Of a DNA stretch of 64,000 nt, positions 22,792 to 31,558 are shown in pieces. Source of the DNA: Tsuneonella troitsensis (lineage in GTDB: Bacteria > Pseudomonadota > Alphaproteobacteria > Sphingomonadales > Sphingomonadaceae); NCBI RefSeq assembly GCF_001441535.1, contig NZ_LMAU01000003.1, forward strand, positions 186,001 through 250,000. The letters are read 5' to 3'. The position numbers and the translations under genes are program-made. Within the stretch, counting starts at the first letter, position 1. Every line of letters begins with the position of its first letter. The notes beneath the pieces were generated by a model. It had not been told where the DNA came from. It saw only the letters and a list, made by a program, of their open reading frames with translations, and searched no databases.

Positions 22792-23505
22792 TTAGAACGC
22801 GCCCGGGACCAGCGGTGGTTGCGGCGCGCCTTCGGGCACGAGGAGGGCTAGGTCCTTCGGCGGTTCGCTGATGGTCGATCCGTCGGGCCCGATGCCGAGC
22901 TTGTCGGCGAAGAGCAGGCGGCCGCCGGCGAGGCGTAGCAGGGTAAGCTTGAAGTCCGCGTCGCTCATTGCAAAGCAGCCGTTCGAGCGGCCGAGTCTGC
23001 CGAACCGCTCGACGTGCGAAGGCTCGGCGTAATCGGCGCGATGCATGACGATCGCGCGGTCGAGCGCGTTCGAGCAACTGGCGTCGAGACCCTCAAGGCG
23101 GACCGAGGTTCCGTAACGCCCGGTGTACCAGCCGAATGTCATGTAGGCGCCCTTGCTGCTGCACAGCGATTCGGGAACGTTGGAAAACCAGTTGAGCCAG
23201 CCGTCGTGCTCGGGGTCCGATCCCATGCCGTGCGCGCAGCGGTAGCTTTCGACTGCGCCCTTCTCGAAATCGACGAAATGCATCCGCGGCTGGCTGGAAT
23301 GGAGACCGTAGTCGACCACGCCGACGAGGTCGCGGTGCCACAAGCCGGCACCGTGCTTGGCCATCTGTTCCTGGGCGATCGCAAACAGTCGGCGGTCGCG
23401 CAGGCTGAGCGACACGGGTGTTGCAGGAACCTGCGCGCGTACGGCAGGGGCCGCCAGCGCCGCGCCGGCGGCCAGCGTTCCTTTGAGGAGATCGCGCCGC
23501 TTCAT
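22792..23505 (-). CDS. murein L,D-transpeptidase catalytic domain protein (YkuD_2 type)
   Basis: 237 residues. The N-terminus [20 protein letters not shown] has the twin-arginine look (RRDLLKG) followed by a signal core, so Tat export is likely. The domain has LVGVVDYGLHSSQPRMHFVDF, a Gly-rich AHGMGSDPEHDGWLNWFSN, RAIVMHRADY and the cysteine motif RLGRSNGCFAMSD, as in the YkuD_2 family. It is presumably a periplasmic peptidoglycan-modifying enzyme. Its ATG overlaps the stop of the preceding membrane-protein gene (ATGA). Confidence 0.88.
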   Translation of the reverse strand: MKRRDLLKGTLAAGAALAAPAVRAQVPATPVSLSLRDRRLFAIAQEQMAKHGAGLWHRDLVGVVDYGLHSSQPRMHFVDFEKGAVESYRCAHGMGSDPEHDGWLNWFSNVPESLCSSKGAYMTFGWYTGRYGTSVRLEGLDASCSNALDRAIVMHRADYAEPSHVERFGRLGRSNGCFAMSDADFKLTLLRLAGGRLLFADKLGIGPDGSTISEPPKDLALLVPEGAPQPPLVPGAF

Positions 23506-24266
23506 GTCGGCACTATGATCCCAGTCTGGCTAACCGAATCTGAACGGTCGTCATCGCCGAGCGGTCGATAGCCATGCTCGATCGCGGTGCCCCAGCCCAC
23601 GGCCAGCAATCCGACGACCAGCGAATCGAAGATCATCAGCGCCCACAACAGTACCGGCGGGGCGCCCATCGCCCACTGGTGGTTCAGCGTATGGAGCCAC
23701 ATCATCGGCGCGATCACCAGTGCGCTGAAGCCGAGAATGCGCAAAGTGGCCGGCCATCCGGTGATATAGACCGACCGAAGGCTGGCCTCGCGATCGCCCG
23801 CGAAACCGGCCACGACAAGGATGATGAGCGGCAGGGTCGCGAGCGTGAACAGCGAGGTGATCGCGAAGGCCGCGGTGTCCGTTAAACCGGCGACTGCGCT
23901 TTCCAGAAGGCTGCCCAGCACGCTGATGGCAATGTTTGCGCCGATGCCCAGTGCGAGTACGCGCCAGGCAATGCCCTTTAGCGACCACCACGATGCGCCT
24001 TGCCGGTGCGCAGCCCATAAGCGGATCGCGGCAAGGATCGCGACTACGAGACCGGCGACCTTGGCATAACCGAACGCCCAGCGGGTCGGATCGTTGGCAA
24101 TCGCGCGGGCCTGCTCGATACTGTCGAACATCCCGAGCCGCACTTCGGCCACGTGCTGCGCGAATTCCGGTAGTACTGCGATCAGTGGGATGACGGGCGC
24201 CAGCCACCAGATGCGAAAGCTGTCGACCGCGACGTCGCGCGTGCGGCGGATCAGGACACCGATCAC
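23502..24266 (-). CDS. hypothetical membrane protein, five to six helices
   Basis: 254 residues from GTG 24266, which overlaps the ispG stop (GTGA); its own stop overlaps the next ATG. Five or six hydrophobic segments are evident ([100 protein letters not shown]). No charged motif suggests an enzyme. The family is not recognised. The tight overlaps with ispG and a Tat-exported YkuD_2 protein suggest coexpression but do not show a shared role. Confidence 0.8.
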   Translation of the reverse strand: MIGVLIRRTRDVAVDSFRIWWLAPVIPLIAVLPEFAQHVAEVRLGMFDSIEQARAIANDPTRWAFGYAKVAGLVVAILAAIRLWAAHRQGASWWSLKGIAWRVLALGIGANIAISVLGSLLESAVAGLTDTAAFAITSLFTLATLPLIILVVAGFAGDREASLRSVYITGWPATLRILGFSALVIAPMMWLHTLNHQWAMGAPPVLLWALMIFDSLVVGLLAVGWGTAIEHGYRPLGDDDRSDSVSQTGIIVPT

Positions 24267-25408
24267 TCGGCAGCCTCCGCCACTCCGTCGGCGTTTCCGG
24301 CATCGCTCATCGCGGCCTCTATTTCCGTGGCTTTCTTTTCGACGAGGGCGACGATGTGATCGAGCATGTCGTCGGACTGGACGTGATGGTCGGTCACACC
24401 CGACAAATAGACCATGTGCTTGCCCGCGCCGCCGCCGGTCAGGCCGATGTCGGTCTCGCGCGCCTCGCCTGGACCATTGACGACGCAGCCGAGGACGGAC
24501 AGGCTCATCGGGGTCTTGATGTGCTCTAGCCGCTTCTCCAGCGCCTCGACCGTGCGGATGACGTCGAAGCCCTGGCGGCTGCACGAGGGGCACGACACGA
24601 TCCGCACCCCGCGGGTCCGCAGGCCCAGGCTCTTGAGAATTTCGTAGCCGACTTTCACTTCCTGCTCGGGCTCTGCCGAAAGGCTGACGCGGATCGTATC
24701 GCCGATGCCGGCCCAGAGCAGGTTGCCCATGCCGATGCTCGACTTGACGGTGCCGCCGATCAGACCACCCGCCTCGGTAATGCCGAGGTGCAGCGGACAG
24801 TCGACCGTTTCGGCGAGCTGCATGTAGGCGGCGACCGCCAAAAACACGTCGCTGGCTTTCACCGCGACCTTGAATTCGTGGAAATCGTGGTCCTGCAGCA
24901 GCTTGATGTGGTCGAGCGCGCTTTCGACAAGCGCCTCGGGACATGGCTCGCCGTATTTTTCCAGCAGGTCCTTTTCCAGGCTTCCGGCGTTCACGCCGAT
25001 GCGGATCGCGCAGCCGTTGGCCTTGGCGGCGCGGATGACCTCGGCCACCCGTTCGCTCGACCCGATGTTGCCCGGATTGATGCGGAGGCAGGCGGCGCCC
25101 TTGTCGGCAGCCTCGAGCGCGCGCTTGTAGTGAAAATGGATGTCGGCGACGATCGGCACATTCGCGGCGCGCGTGATCCGGTCGAAATGCCGCGTCGATT
25201 CCTCGGTGGGGCAAGACACGCGAATGATGTCGACGCCCGCGTCCTCGCAACGCCGGATCTGATCGATCGTCGCGCCAACGTCTTCGGTCGGTGTGTTGGT
25301 CATGGTCTGGACACTGATCGGGGCATCGCCGCCGACCGGAACCTTGCCGACCATGATCTGGCGCGAATGGCGGCGCGCGATATCGCGCCAAGGACGGATC
25401 GAGGACAT
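24263..25408 (-). CDS. ispG: 4-hydroxy-3-methylbut-2-enyl diphosphate synthase
   Basis: 381-residue [4Fe-4S] enzyme of the MEP isoprenoid pathway, turning MEcPP into HMBPP. The TIM barrel starts at [36 protein letters not shown] and RINPGNIGS follow. The cluster ligands are in [12 protein letters not shown] and [11 protein letters not shown] with the adjacent glutamate. Length is normal for the alphaproteobacterial form. The ATG at 25408 ([10 protein letters not shown]) is the last that gives a standard N-terminus. It leads a run of four genes joined by short overlaps. Confidence 0.97.
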   Translation of the reverse strand: MSSIRPWRDIARRHSRQIMVGKVPVGGDAPISVQTMTNTPTEDVGATIDQIRRCEDAGVDIIRVSCPTEESTRHFDRITRAANVPIVADIHFHYKRALEAADKGAACLRINPGNIGSSERVAEVIRAAKANGCAIRIGVNAGSLEKDLLEKYGEPCPEALVESALDHIKLLQDHDFHEFKVAVKASDVFLAVAAYMQLAETVDCPLHLGITEAGGLIGGTVKSSIGMGNLLWAGIGDTIRVSLSAEPEQEVKVGYEILKSLGLRTRGVRIVSCPSCSRQGFDVIRTVEALEKRLEHIKTPMSLSVLGCVVNGPGEARETDIGLTGGGAGKHMVYLSGVTDHHVQSDDMLDHIVALVEKKATEIEAAMSDAGNADGVAEAAE

Positions 25409-25480
25409 GGGCGCGCATATAGTCCGCGCGGCGTGAAGGGGCAATGACAGCTGGGCCAAGTTGCGGCATGGATCGCCGCG

Positions 25481-26503
25481 ATGACACCGCCCAGCGATCC
25501 CACGGACGAACATTCCCCGGATGGGCCCTTGCTGATCGGGCGCGTGCTCGACGGCAAGGGCGGGGGCCGCTTCATATCGTGGCAGGATGCCCAGGACTGG
25601 CAACCTGCCGATCCGGGGGAAGTGCTGTGGCTGCACCTCGACCGAACCGAACCCGGCCGCGCGCATTGGCTCCAGTCCCAGTTCGCCATGCCGCGTACGA
25701 CGGCGGAGATGCTGACGAGCGACGACACGCGTCCGCGGGCCTTTCGCGACGGGGACCAGCTCGTCGCCACGCTGCGCTCGATCAACTTCAATCCCGGCGC
25801 GGATCCCGAAGACATGGTCTCGATGCAGCTCTGGTCTGACGGCAAGCGGGTCGTGACGTTGCGGCGTCATCCGCAGCAAACCCCCAACGACGTGCTGGCA
25901 GAAATCGACGCAGGCAAGGGGCCGGTGGATGCGGGCGCGCTGATAACGTCGCTGGCCCAGCACATGGTCAACCGGATCAGCCGCGTGATCGTCGACATGA
26001 ACGATGCGATCGACCGGCTCGAAGAGTGCGAATTCGACCGCTCGGACAACGAAGAAATGCTGGCGGAGATCGTCGCCATCCGTCGAAGCGCGCTGTCGCT
26101 TCAACGGCACATGGGCCCAGAGCACGTTGCGCTCGAATCGATCAGCCGCGACGCGCCGGACTGGTTCGAGAAGCACGACCGTCAGGAAATAGCAGAGACG
26201 ATCGCGCTACTGCGCCGGTTTATCGACGACATCGACATCAGCAAGGAAAGCGCAGTCGTATTGATGGACGAATTGCGAAGCCGGGCGCTTGCCCGCTCGG
26301 AAAAGACCAACCGGAGGCTGACATTGGTCGCCACGGTCTTCCTGCCGCTGAGCTTTCTTGTCGGTCTGTTCGGGATCAACGTCGGCGGGATGCCGTGGGC
26401 GGACATATCCGGCCATCCATCGGGCTTCTGGTTCGTGACCGCTCTGTGCGCTGCATTCACGATCGTGACGGTCTATCTCTTCCGGCGGTGGAAGTGGATG
26501 TAG
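25481..26503 (+). CDS. zntB: CorA-family zinc transporter ZntB
   Basis: 340-residue inner-membrane protein. A long cytoplasmic N-terminal domain ([13 protein letters not shown]... [38 protein letters not shown]) leads into a long helix and two C-terminal membrane helices. The pore loop reads [10 protein letters not shown]: the GMN of CorA is replaced by the GxN form seen in ZntB. ZntB transports zinc and perhaps other divalent cations. It starts 72 bp from the divergent ispG. Confidence 0.88.
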   Translation: MTPPSDPTDEHSPDGPLLIGRVLDGKGGGRFISWQDAQDWQPADPGEVLWLHLDRTEPGRAHWLQSQFAMPRTTAEMLTSDDTRPRAFRDGDQLVATLRSINFNPGADPEDMVSMQLWSDGKRVVTLRRHPQQTPNDVLAEIDAGKGPVDAGALITSLAQHMVNRISRVIVDMNDAIDRLEECEFDRSDNEEMLAEIVAIRRSALSLQRHMGPEHVALESISRDAPDWFEKHDRQEIAETIALLRRFIDDIDISKESAVVLMDELRSRALARSEKTNRRLTLVATVFLPLSFLVGLFGINVGGMPWADISGHPSGFWFVTALCAAFTIVTVYLFRRWKWM

Positions 26504-26516
26504 CGCGGCCGCGGCG

Positions 26517-27035
26517 CTAGAGCCGTCGTTCGAGCAGAAACTCGTCGTCGCGGTGGTTGCCCACCCAGAAATGGATGTTCGCAACCTTCGTGAACCCGTA
26601 GCGTTCGTAGAACCGCTGCGCGCCGAAGTTTTCGCTGTAGACCGACAACTGGATCGCATCGCAACCGCGCTCGCGTGCCTGGGCGATCACCGCTTCCATG
26701 AATGCTGCCCCGATGCCGCGTCCGGTCGCCTCGTGCGCGCAATAAAGCTGGCTCAGCATGCACGGATTCGAGGGTTGCGGTTCTGTCCGGCCTTCGAATC
26801 TCTCTCCGAAAAAGGCTACGCAATAGCCGATCAGCTCATCCCCCTCTTCGGCCAGCATGACCGAGGCGTCGGTAGATGCGATATCCGCGGCGAACTTTTT
26901 CGGGTCGCGATGCACGTCGAGAAAGGCGGCCAGGTCGCACAGGTCGTACAGGTGGCCGAATGCATCGGTAAAACTCGCGCGGCTCAGGTCGACGAGCGCG
27001 GGGACATCGGCGGCATTGGCGTGACGCAGGTTCAT
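26517..27035 (-). CDS. GNAT-family N-acetyltransferase
   Basis: 172 residues. The N-terminal MNLRHANAADVPALVDLSRASFTDAFGHLY is the GNAT start; the acetyl-CoA site is LYCAHEATGRGIGAAFMEAVI, followed by LSVYSENFGAQRFYERYGFTKV. Such proteins acetylate amines, with unknown substrate here. The start is placed at ATG 27035; an upstream continuation of the open frame is Arg-rich and lacks family resemblance. It converges on zntB with a 13-bp gap. Confidence 0.9.
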   Translation of the reverse strand: MNLRHANAADVPALVDLSRASFTDAFGHLYDLCDLAAFLDVHRDPKKFAADIASTDASVMLAEEGDELIGYCVAFFGERFEGRTEPQPSNPCMLSQLYCAHEATGRGIGAAFMEAVIAQARERGCDAIQLSVYSENFGAQRFYERYGFTKVANIHFWVGNHRDDEFLLERRL

Positions 27036-27139
27036 GGCTCGCGGGGCTAAGGGATTTACGCCGGATATTGAATAGCGCGGTTCCATCCTCTCGATCGGTC
27101 GTCGTCGACAGCGCCTTGGCGGGCAGCTATCCGCTTGCC

Positions 27140-28183
27140 ATGCGCCTGCATCTACTCGCCCTGTTGGGAATCGCCATGACCTTCGCCGTAGCAGCCTCCG
27201 CGAAAGACACGCCCAACGAGCAGAGTTGGAGTTTCGCGATCCATGGCGGGGCGGGCGTGCTGCAGCGGGCGAACATGACGCCCCAGCAGCAGGCCGACTA
27301 TAGGGTGGCATTGCAGGTGGCGCTCGACGCGGGTGCGAAAGTTCTGCGCGACGGGGGCAGCGCCGTCGACGCGGTCACGGCGGCGATCGTCATCCTGGAG
27401 GACGACCCCAAGTTCAACGCCGGTCGCGGCGCGGTTTTCACTTGGGATGGCGTCAACGACCTCGATGCTTCGATCATGGACGGCAAGGGTCGCAGGGCGG
27501 GCGCGGTCGCCGGCGTTCGCACGGTACGCCATCCGATCCTGCTGGCTGAGGCCGTCATGGAAGAGGGGCGCCATGTCCTGCTGTCCGGACCCGGCGCGGA
27601 AGAATTCGCCAGCGAGCGCGGGCTCGAAATCGTCCCGCCGGAATTCTTCGCCACCGATGAGCGTCGCCGGCAGCTCGAGATGGTGAAGGCCGACAAGCTT
27701 TCCGCCCTGGAGGTAGAATTCAAGTTCGGTACCGTCGGCGCGGTGGCGCGCGATAACACCGGGCGTCTGGCTGCGGGCACCTCGACTGGCGGGATGACCG
27801 GTAAGCGCTGGGGCCGGATCGGCGATGCGCCGTTGATCGGTGCGGGCACGTATGCCGACGACACTGCCTGCGCCGTCAGCGCCACAGGCTCGGGCGAATA
27901 TTTCATCCGTGTGGCGGTCGCCCACACGATCTGCGAGCGCGTACGCTCTGCGCGCAGGTTGACGATCGCAGGGGAGACGCAGGACGTCCCGCTGACGACC
28001 GAAATCCTGCAGGGGATCGTCGACGGCGTGATCGCCGAAGTCGGCGAGCTTGGCGGGAGCGGCGGCGTGATCGTCGTCAGTCCGAGCGGTGAACCGGTCT
28101 TTTCAATGAATTCACAGGGAATGTACCGCGGCCGTGCGACTGCGGCAGGCCTGTCCGAAGTCGCGATTTTCTCCGACGAATGA
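27140..28183 (+). CDS. isoaspartyl peptidase / L-asparaginase, exported
   Basis: 347-residue Ntn-hydrolase precursor. It begins with a signal peptide (MRLHLLALLGIAMTFAVAASAK) and then FAIHGGAGVLQR, the family start. Self-cleavage is expected in FKFGTVGAVARDNTG before Thr198, which then becomes the N-terminal nucleophile of the beta subunit; GRLAAGTSTGGMTGKRWGRIGDAPLIGAG contains the substrate-binding residues. Such enzymes hydrolyse isoaspartyl dipeptides and L-asparagine. The start 72 bases inside the open frame is chosen because the signal peptide begins there. Confidence 0.93.
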   Translation: MRLHLLALLGIAMTFAVAASAKDTPNEQSWSFAIHGGAGVLQRANMTPQQQADYRVALQVALDAGAKVLRDGGSAVDAVTAAIVILEDDPKFNAGRGAVFTWDGVNDLDASIMDGKGRRAGAVAGVRTVRHPILLAEAVMEEGRHVLLSGPGAEEFASERGLEIVPPEFFATDERRRQLEMVKADKLSALEVEFKFGTVGAVARDNTGRLAAGTSTGGMTGKRWGRIGDAPLIGAGTYADDTACAVSATGSGEYFIRVAVAHTICERVRSARRLTIAGETQDVPLTTEILQGIVDGVIAEVGELGGSGGVIVVSPSGEPVFSMNSQGMYRGRATAAGLSEVAIFSDE

Positions 28184-28346
28184 CCTCCCATCGTAGGGGG
28201 GGCAGGCAGGACTCGACTCCTCCCGCCGTCGGAGTAAGGTCCGCCCGCTTGGGGCCGTCCTTTTGCGGTAGGAAACGCAGGGTCGCCCGACTCCAAAGCA
28301 ACGTAGGGGCGCGCTTTTGCGCGGGTCGCTTTGGGGAGAATACACG

Positions 28347-28793
28347 ATGTTGAAATCTGGACTGGCCGCCATTGGTGCGGTCGCAATGGCATTTTCGATT
28401 CCGGCGCTGGCGCAGGACGATCCGTATCCGTTCGATGGGGGGGACTATGTCAGCGTCACGGGCATCGATATCTCCGACGGCGCCGACCTCAAGTATGCCC
28501 TCTGGCTAGCGGGAGAATGGCGCGCGAACGAGGATTTCGCCGTTTCGCAAGGCTGGACCACCCGGTACGAAATCCTGATCAACGAATACCCGCGCAAGGG
28601 CGAACCCGATGTCTATCTGGTGCGCTACTTCCCGAAGTTCGTCGACAATGCCGAAGGCGACCGTCGCCGCCAGGTGATGATGGCACGCTACAAGCGGACC
28701 GAAGAGAAGCTGCAGGAGGAATCGGCGGGCCGCGCGACCTATCGCGAGGTCAACGGCAACATGCTCCTGCGCAAGATGGAATGGAAGAAGTAG
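28347..28793 (+). CDS. hypothetical exported protein, 148 residues
   Basis: Signal peptide MLKSGLAAIGAVAMAFSIPALAQ with cleavage after ALA-Q. The mature protein has YVSVTGIDISDGADLKYALWLAGEWRANEDFAVSQGW and a basic C-terminus, reading like an alpha/beta periplasmic protein. The family is unknown to me. A GGGGAGA ribosome site precedes the ATG. Codon use is like its neighbours. Confidence 0.85.
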   Translation: MLKSGLAAIGAVAMAFSIPALAQDDPYPFDGGDYVSVTGIDISDGADLKYALWLAGEWRANEDFAVSQGWTTRYEILINEYPRKGEPDVYLVRYFPKFVDNAEGDRRRQVMMARYKRTEEKLQEESAGRATYREVNGNMLLRKMEWKK

Positions 28794-28858
28794 ACTAGCC
28801 TGATCGACGACGCCGGGCGGGCTCGGCGTGTGCCGTTCTCGTCCGCCACGGCCACTTC

Positions 28859-29749
28859 CTAGCCTCGAATACGCTCCATCGGATAGGTCCCGAGCATCCG
28901 CAGCTCCTTGCAATGGAACGCCAGTTCCTCGAGCGCGCGATCGACCGCGACCTCACCTGGGGCGCCGATGATGTCAGCATAGAACATCGTCGCCGAGAAA
29001 CTCGCGCCCGCCTGGTAGCTTTCCAGCTTGGTCATGTTCACGCCGTTCGTCGCAAACCCACCCAGCGCCTTGTAGAGTGCGGCGGGCACGTTTTTCACTT
29101 CGAACACGAAGGTCGTCATGGCCGTTCGCCCGATGCCTGTGGGGTCGAGCGCATCCGGCGCCAGCAGGAGGAAGCGGGTCGTATTGTCGGCGGCGTCCTC
29201 GACGTCGTTCTCGACGATTCGCAAGCCGTACAGCTCTGCCGCAAGCGGCGGAGCGATGGCCGCAATGTTCGTCTCGCCGCGTTCGGCCACATGCGCCGCT
29301 GCGCCGGCGGTATCGGCATAGCTCAGCGGGAGGATACCGCGATCGCGCAGGTAGCGGCGCGACTGGCCAAGCGCCTGCGGGTGGCTGTAGGCCGCCTCGA
29401 ACGGGCCATCGGACAGTGCCATGAGGGCGTGGTTGATCCGCAGGAAATGCTCTGCAACGATCCGCAGCCCGCTTTCGGGAAGCAGAAAGTGGATATCGGC
29501 GACCCGCCCGTGCTGGCTGTTCTCGATGGGGATCGCGGCGCATCCGGCCCGGCCCGCCTTCACCGCGTCGATTGCGTCCTCGAAAGAAAAGCACGGCAGT
29601 GGCAGGCAGCCCGGCACCATTTCGAGTGCGGCGCGGTGCGAATTCGCCCCGGGTGCGCCGGCGAATGCCACCGCACGGGCAGGGTCCAGGGCCGCGGACG
29701 CCTGCATCGCATCGACCAATGCGCGTGCCGGGGCGGGAAAGCTGCTCAT
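28859..29749 (-). CDS. pheA: prephenate dehydratase
   Basis: 296-residue stand-alone enzyme converting prephenate to phenylpyruvate in phenylalanine synthesis. The catalytic domain has AFAGAPGANSHRAA, AAIPIENSQHGRVADIHFLL and the TRF motif NTTRFLLLA with the catalytic threonine. A C-terminal ACT domain (TTFVFEVKNVPAALYKALGGFATNGVNMTKLES) allows feedback control by phenylalanine; the ESRP motif is ESYQ here. There is no chorismate mutase domain. It is divergent from the cytochrome c gene. Confidence 0.95.
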   Translation of the reverse strand: MSSFPAPARALVDAMQASAALDPARAVAFAGAPGANSHRAALEMVPGCLPLPCFSFEDAIDAVKAGRAGCAAIPIENSQHGRVADIHFLLPESGLRIVAEHFLRINHALMALSDGPFEAAYSHPQALGQSRRYLRDRGILPLSYADTAGAAAHVAERGETNIAAIAPPLAAELYGLRIVENDVEDAADNTTRFLLLAPDALDPTGIGRTAMTTFVFEVKNVPAALYKALGGFATNGVNMTKLESYQAGASFSATMFYADIIGAPGEVAVDRALEELAFHCKELRMLGTYPMERIRG

Positions 29750-29927
29750 GTCGTCGTCATCCTGACCGGGCGCGTAGCTGTGAGGCCATGCACCCGCAAG
29801 CGATGACCCATGAAAGTGCCAAATTCGCGGGGCCAGAAACCGGATGGACCCTTGCGCGCGCGAACGGTGCTGACTAGAGCGCGGCGCAAACCCGCACGTC
29901 CACTCTTACCCGCGGATCACTGCACGC

Positions 29928-30626
29928 ATGCAAGACAATTTCAACACCGCCTCAGGCTGGGTCCTGTTTTCCGGCATCATCGCTCTCGGGCTCACCAGCT
30001 TGAGCGGGAAGTATTTTCACGCCGACAAGCCGGAACGGCCTGAGACAATGGGTTACCCGATCGAAGGCGTCGTCGAGGAAGGCGAAGGCGGGGCTGACGC
30101 CGGTCCGGACCTCGCGACCCTCCTGGCGTCCGCCGATGTGGCTGCAGGCGAGACGGCGGCGCAGGGCCGCTGCGGCACGTGCCACACCTTCGACCAGGGC
30201 GGTGCTGCCAAGCAGGGTCCGAATCTGTTCGGGGTGATGGGCAAGCCGATCGGCAAGCACGCGGCAGGCTTCGCTTATTCGAGCGCGCTGTCGGGCCATG
30301 GCGGCGACTGGACCTACGAAAACATGGACGCGTGGCTCAAGAGTCCCAAGGCGTTCGCAGCCGGCACCAAGATGAGCTTTGCTGGCCTTTCGAACGCGCA
30401 GGACCGCGCGAACATCATCCTTTACATGAGGCAGCAGGGCGGTGGTCCGGCGCTGCCGACTCCGGCCGCTGCCGAGGCGCCCGCAGCCGATGCCGCCGAA
30501 GCTCCGGCTGCTGGCGATCCGACCGCCGCTGCCGGCCCGGCGACGACGGCTGGTCCCGACGCCGCCGGCGCGGTTGCCGCTCCGGCCGGCGAAGGCGCGA
30601 CCAAGAGCACCGTTCCGGTTCAGTAA
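29928..30626 (+). CDS. cycM: membrane-anchored cytochrome c (CycM type)
   Basis: 232 residues. An uncleaved N-terminal helix (GWVLFSGIIALGLTSLSGKYF) anchors the protein. The haem site is GRCGTCHTF, with the axial methionine in GTKMSFAGLS. This is the class I mitochondrial-like fold that shuttles electrons to a terminal oxidase. The last 60 residues are Ala/Pro-rich and disordered, an odd but common periplasmic extension in this group. The symbol follows the rhizobial membrane-bound cytochrome of this build. Confidence 0.92.
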   Translation: MQDNFNTASGWVLFSGIIALGLTSLSGKYFHADKPERPETMGYPIEGVVEEGEGGADAGPDLATLLASADVAAGETAAQGRCGTCHTFDQGGAAKQGPNLFGVMGKPIGKHAAGFAYSSALSGHGGDWTYENMDAWLKSPKAFAAGTKMSFAGLSNAQDRANIILYMRQQGGGPALPTPAAAEAPAADAAEAPAAGDPTAAAGPATTAGPDAAGAVAAPAGEGATKSTVPVQ

Positions 30627-30653
30627 TCGAGGTCACGGGCGGGCGTTTGGGGT

Positions 30654-30785
30654 CTAGCGACGCCCGCGCCCTTCCCAGATCCTGCGCCGAGCGGCACGCT
30701 TGCGCTGATAGTAGACGATCGTCGTCAAGACGGCAGCCGAGAGAAGCGCGATGAGCGCGTAGGCTATGATCAGCCGGGTTTCCAT
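30654..30785 (-). CDS. 43-residue single-helix membrane protein
   Basis: METRLIIAYALIALLSAAVL leads into a short tail rich in Arg and Lys (YQRKRAARRRIWEGRGRR). One membrane helix with a strongly basic cytoplasmic end is plausible. A GGAG ribosome site lies about 10 bases before the ATG. It sits between cycM (converging) and rlmE (same strand, upstream). No family is known to me. Confidence 0.55.
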   Translation of the reverse strand: METRLIIAYALIALLSAAVLTTIVYYQRKRAARRRIWEGRGRR

Positions 30786-30886
30786 GACTTCGCGACTCCG
30801 ATGAGGCAGGCGGGATTGCTGCACTCGCGCCTCCCGATCCGGGTAGGCGGGCGACCTGAAACCGCTCGCCCCGGTTAATCGTTCCC

Positions 30887-31558
30887 TCAGTCGGGCGCGA
30901 TTCCCTTGAAGCCCTGGGCAATCACATACCATTCGCTCGAGTCCTTGCGACTGGCAGGCGGCTTGGCATGCTTCACGGTTCGGAAGTGCTTCTTCAGCAG
31001 GGCAAGAATGTCGGCGTCGGTGCCGCCTGCGAATACTTTCGCCACAAAGGCGCCGCCCTCGTCGAGATTTTCGACCGCGAACCATGCCGCTGCTTCGACA
31101 AGCCCCATTGTTCGCAGGTGGTCGGTCGCCTTGTGGCCGACGGTATTGGCCGCCATGTCCGACAATATCAGGTCGGCCTTGCCGCCCAGCGCTTCGACAA
31201 GAGCGGCAGGCGCTTCGTCGGCCATGAAATCCATTTCGAGGAACGTCGCGCCTTCGAGCGGCTCGGTCGGCAGCAGGTCGATCCCGACGAGCGCGGCCTG
31301 CGGCCGCTTCTTGCGCACGACCTGCGCCCAACCGCCGGGCGCTACGCCAAGGTCGACCACGCGCTTTGCGCCCCTGAGCAGACCGAACTTCTCGTCGAGT
31401 TCGATCAACTTGTATGCCGCGCGGCTGCGATACCCCTCGGCCTTGGCTTGCCGGACGTATGGGTCGTTCAATTGGCGCGACAGCCAGCGGTTCGAGGAGG
31501 CCGTCCGCCCGCGTGCGGTCTTGACGCGCTTTCCCGGATCCTTTCCGCCGCGGCTCAT
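30887..31558 (-). CDS. rlmE: 23S rRNA (uridine-2'-O)-methyltransferase RlmE
   Basis: 223 residues, FtsJ/RrmJ family. It methylates U2552 of 23S rRNA using S-adenosylmethionine. SAM motif: VVDLGVAPGGWAQV. Catalytic tetrad surroundings: SRAAYKLIELDEKF, LILSDMAAN, FVAKVFAGG and SSEWYVIAQGFK. The ATG overlaps the ppx stop (ATGA), an order common in Sphingomonadales. The N-terminal 30 residues are basic and disordered. Confidence 0.96.
   Translation of the reverse strand: MSRGGKDPGKRVKTARGRTASSNRWLSRQLNDPYVRQAKAEGYRSRAAYKLIELDEKFGLLRGAKRVVDLGVAPGGWAQVVRKKRPQAALVGIDLLPTEPLEGATFLEMDFMADEAPAALVEALGGKADLILSDMAANTVGHKATDHLRTMGLVEAAAWFAVENLDEGGAFVAKVFAGGTDADILALLKKHFRTVKHAKPPASRKDSSEWYVIAQGFKGIAPD

Noticed and set aside
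27060-27095. Minus-strand GGAAC upstream of the GNAT gene as an EcfG promoter
   Set aside because: The sequence 16-17 bp downstream is CGGC/GGCG, two or more mismatches from CGTT.
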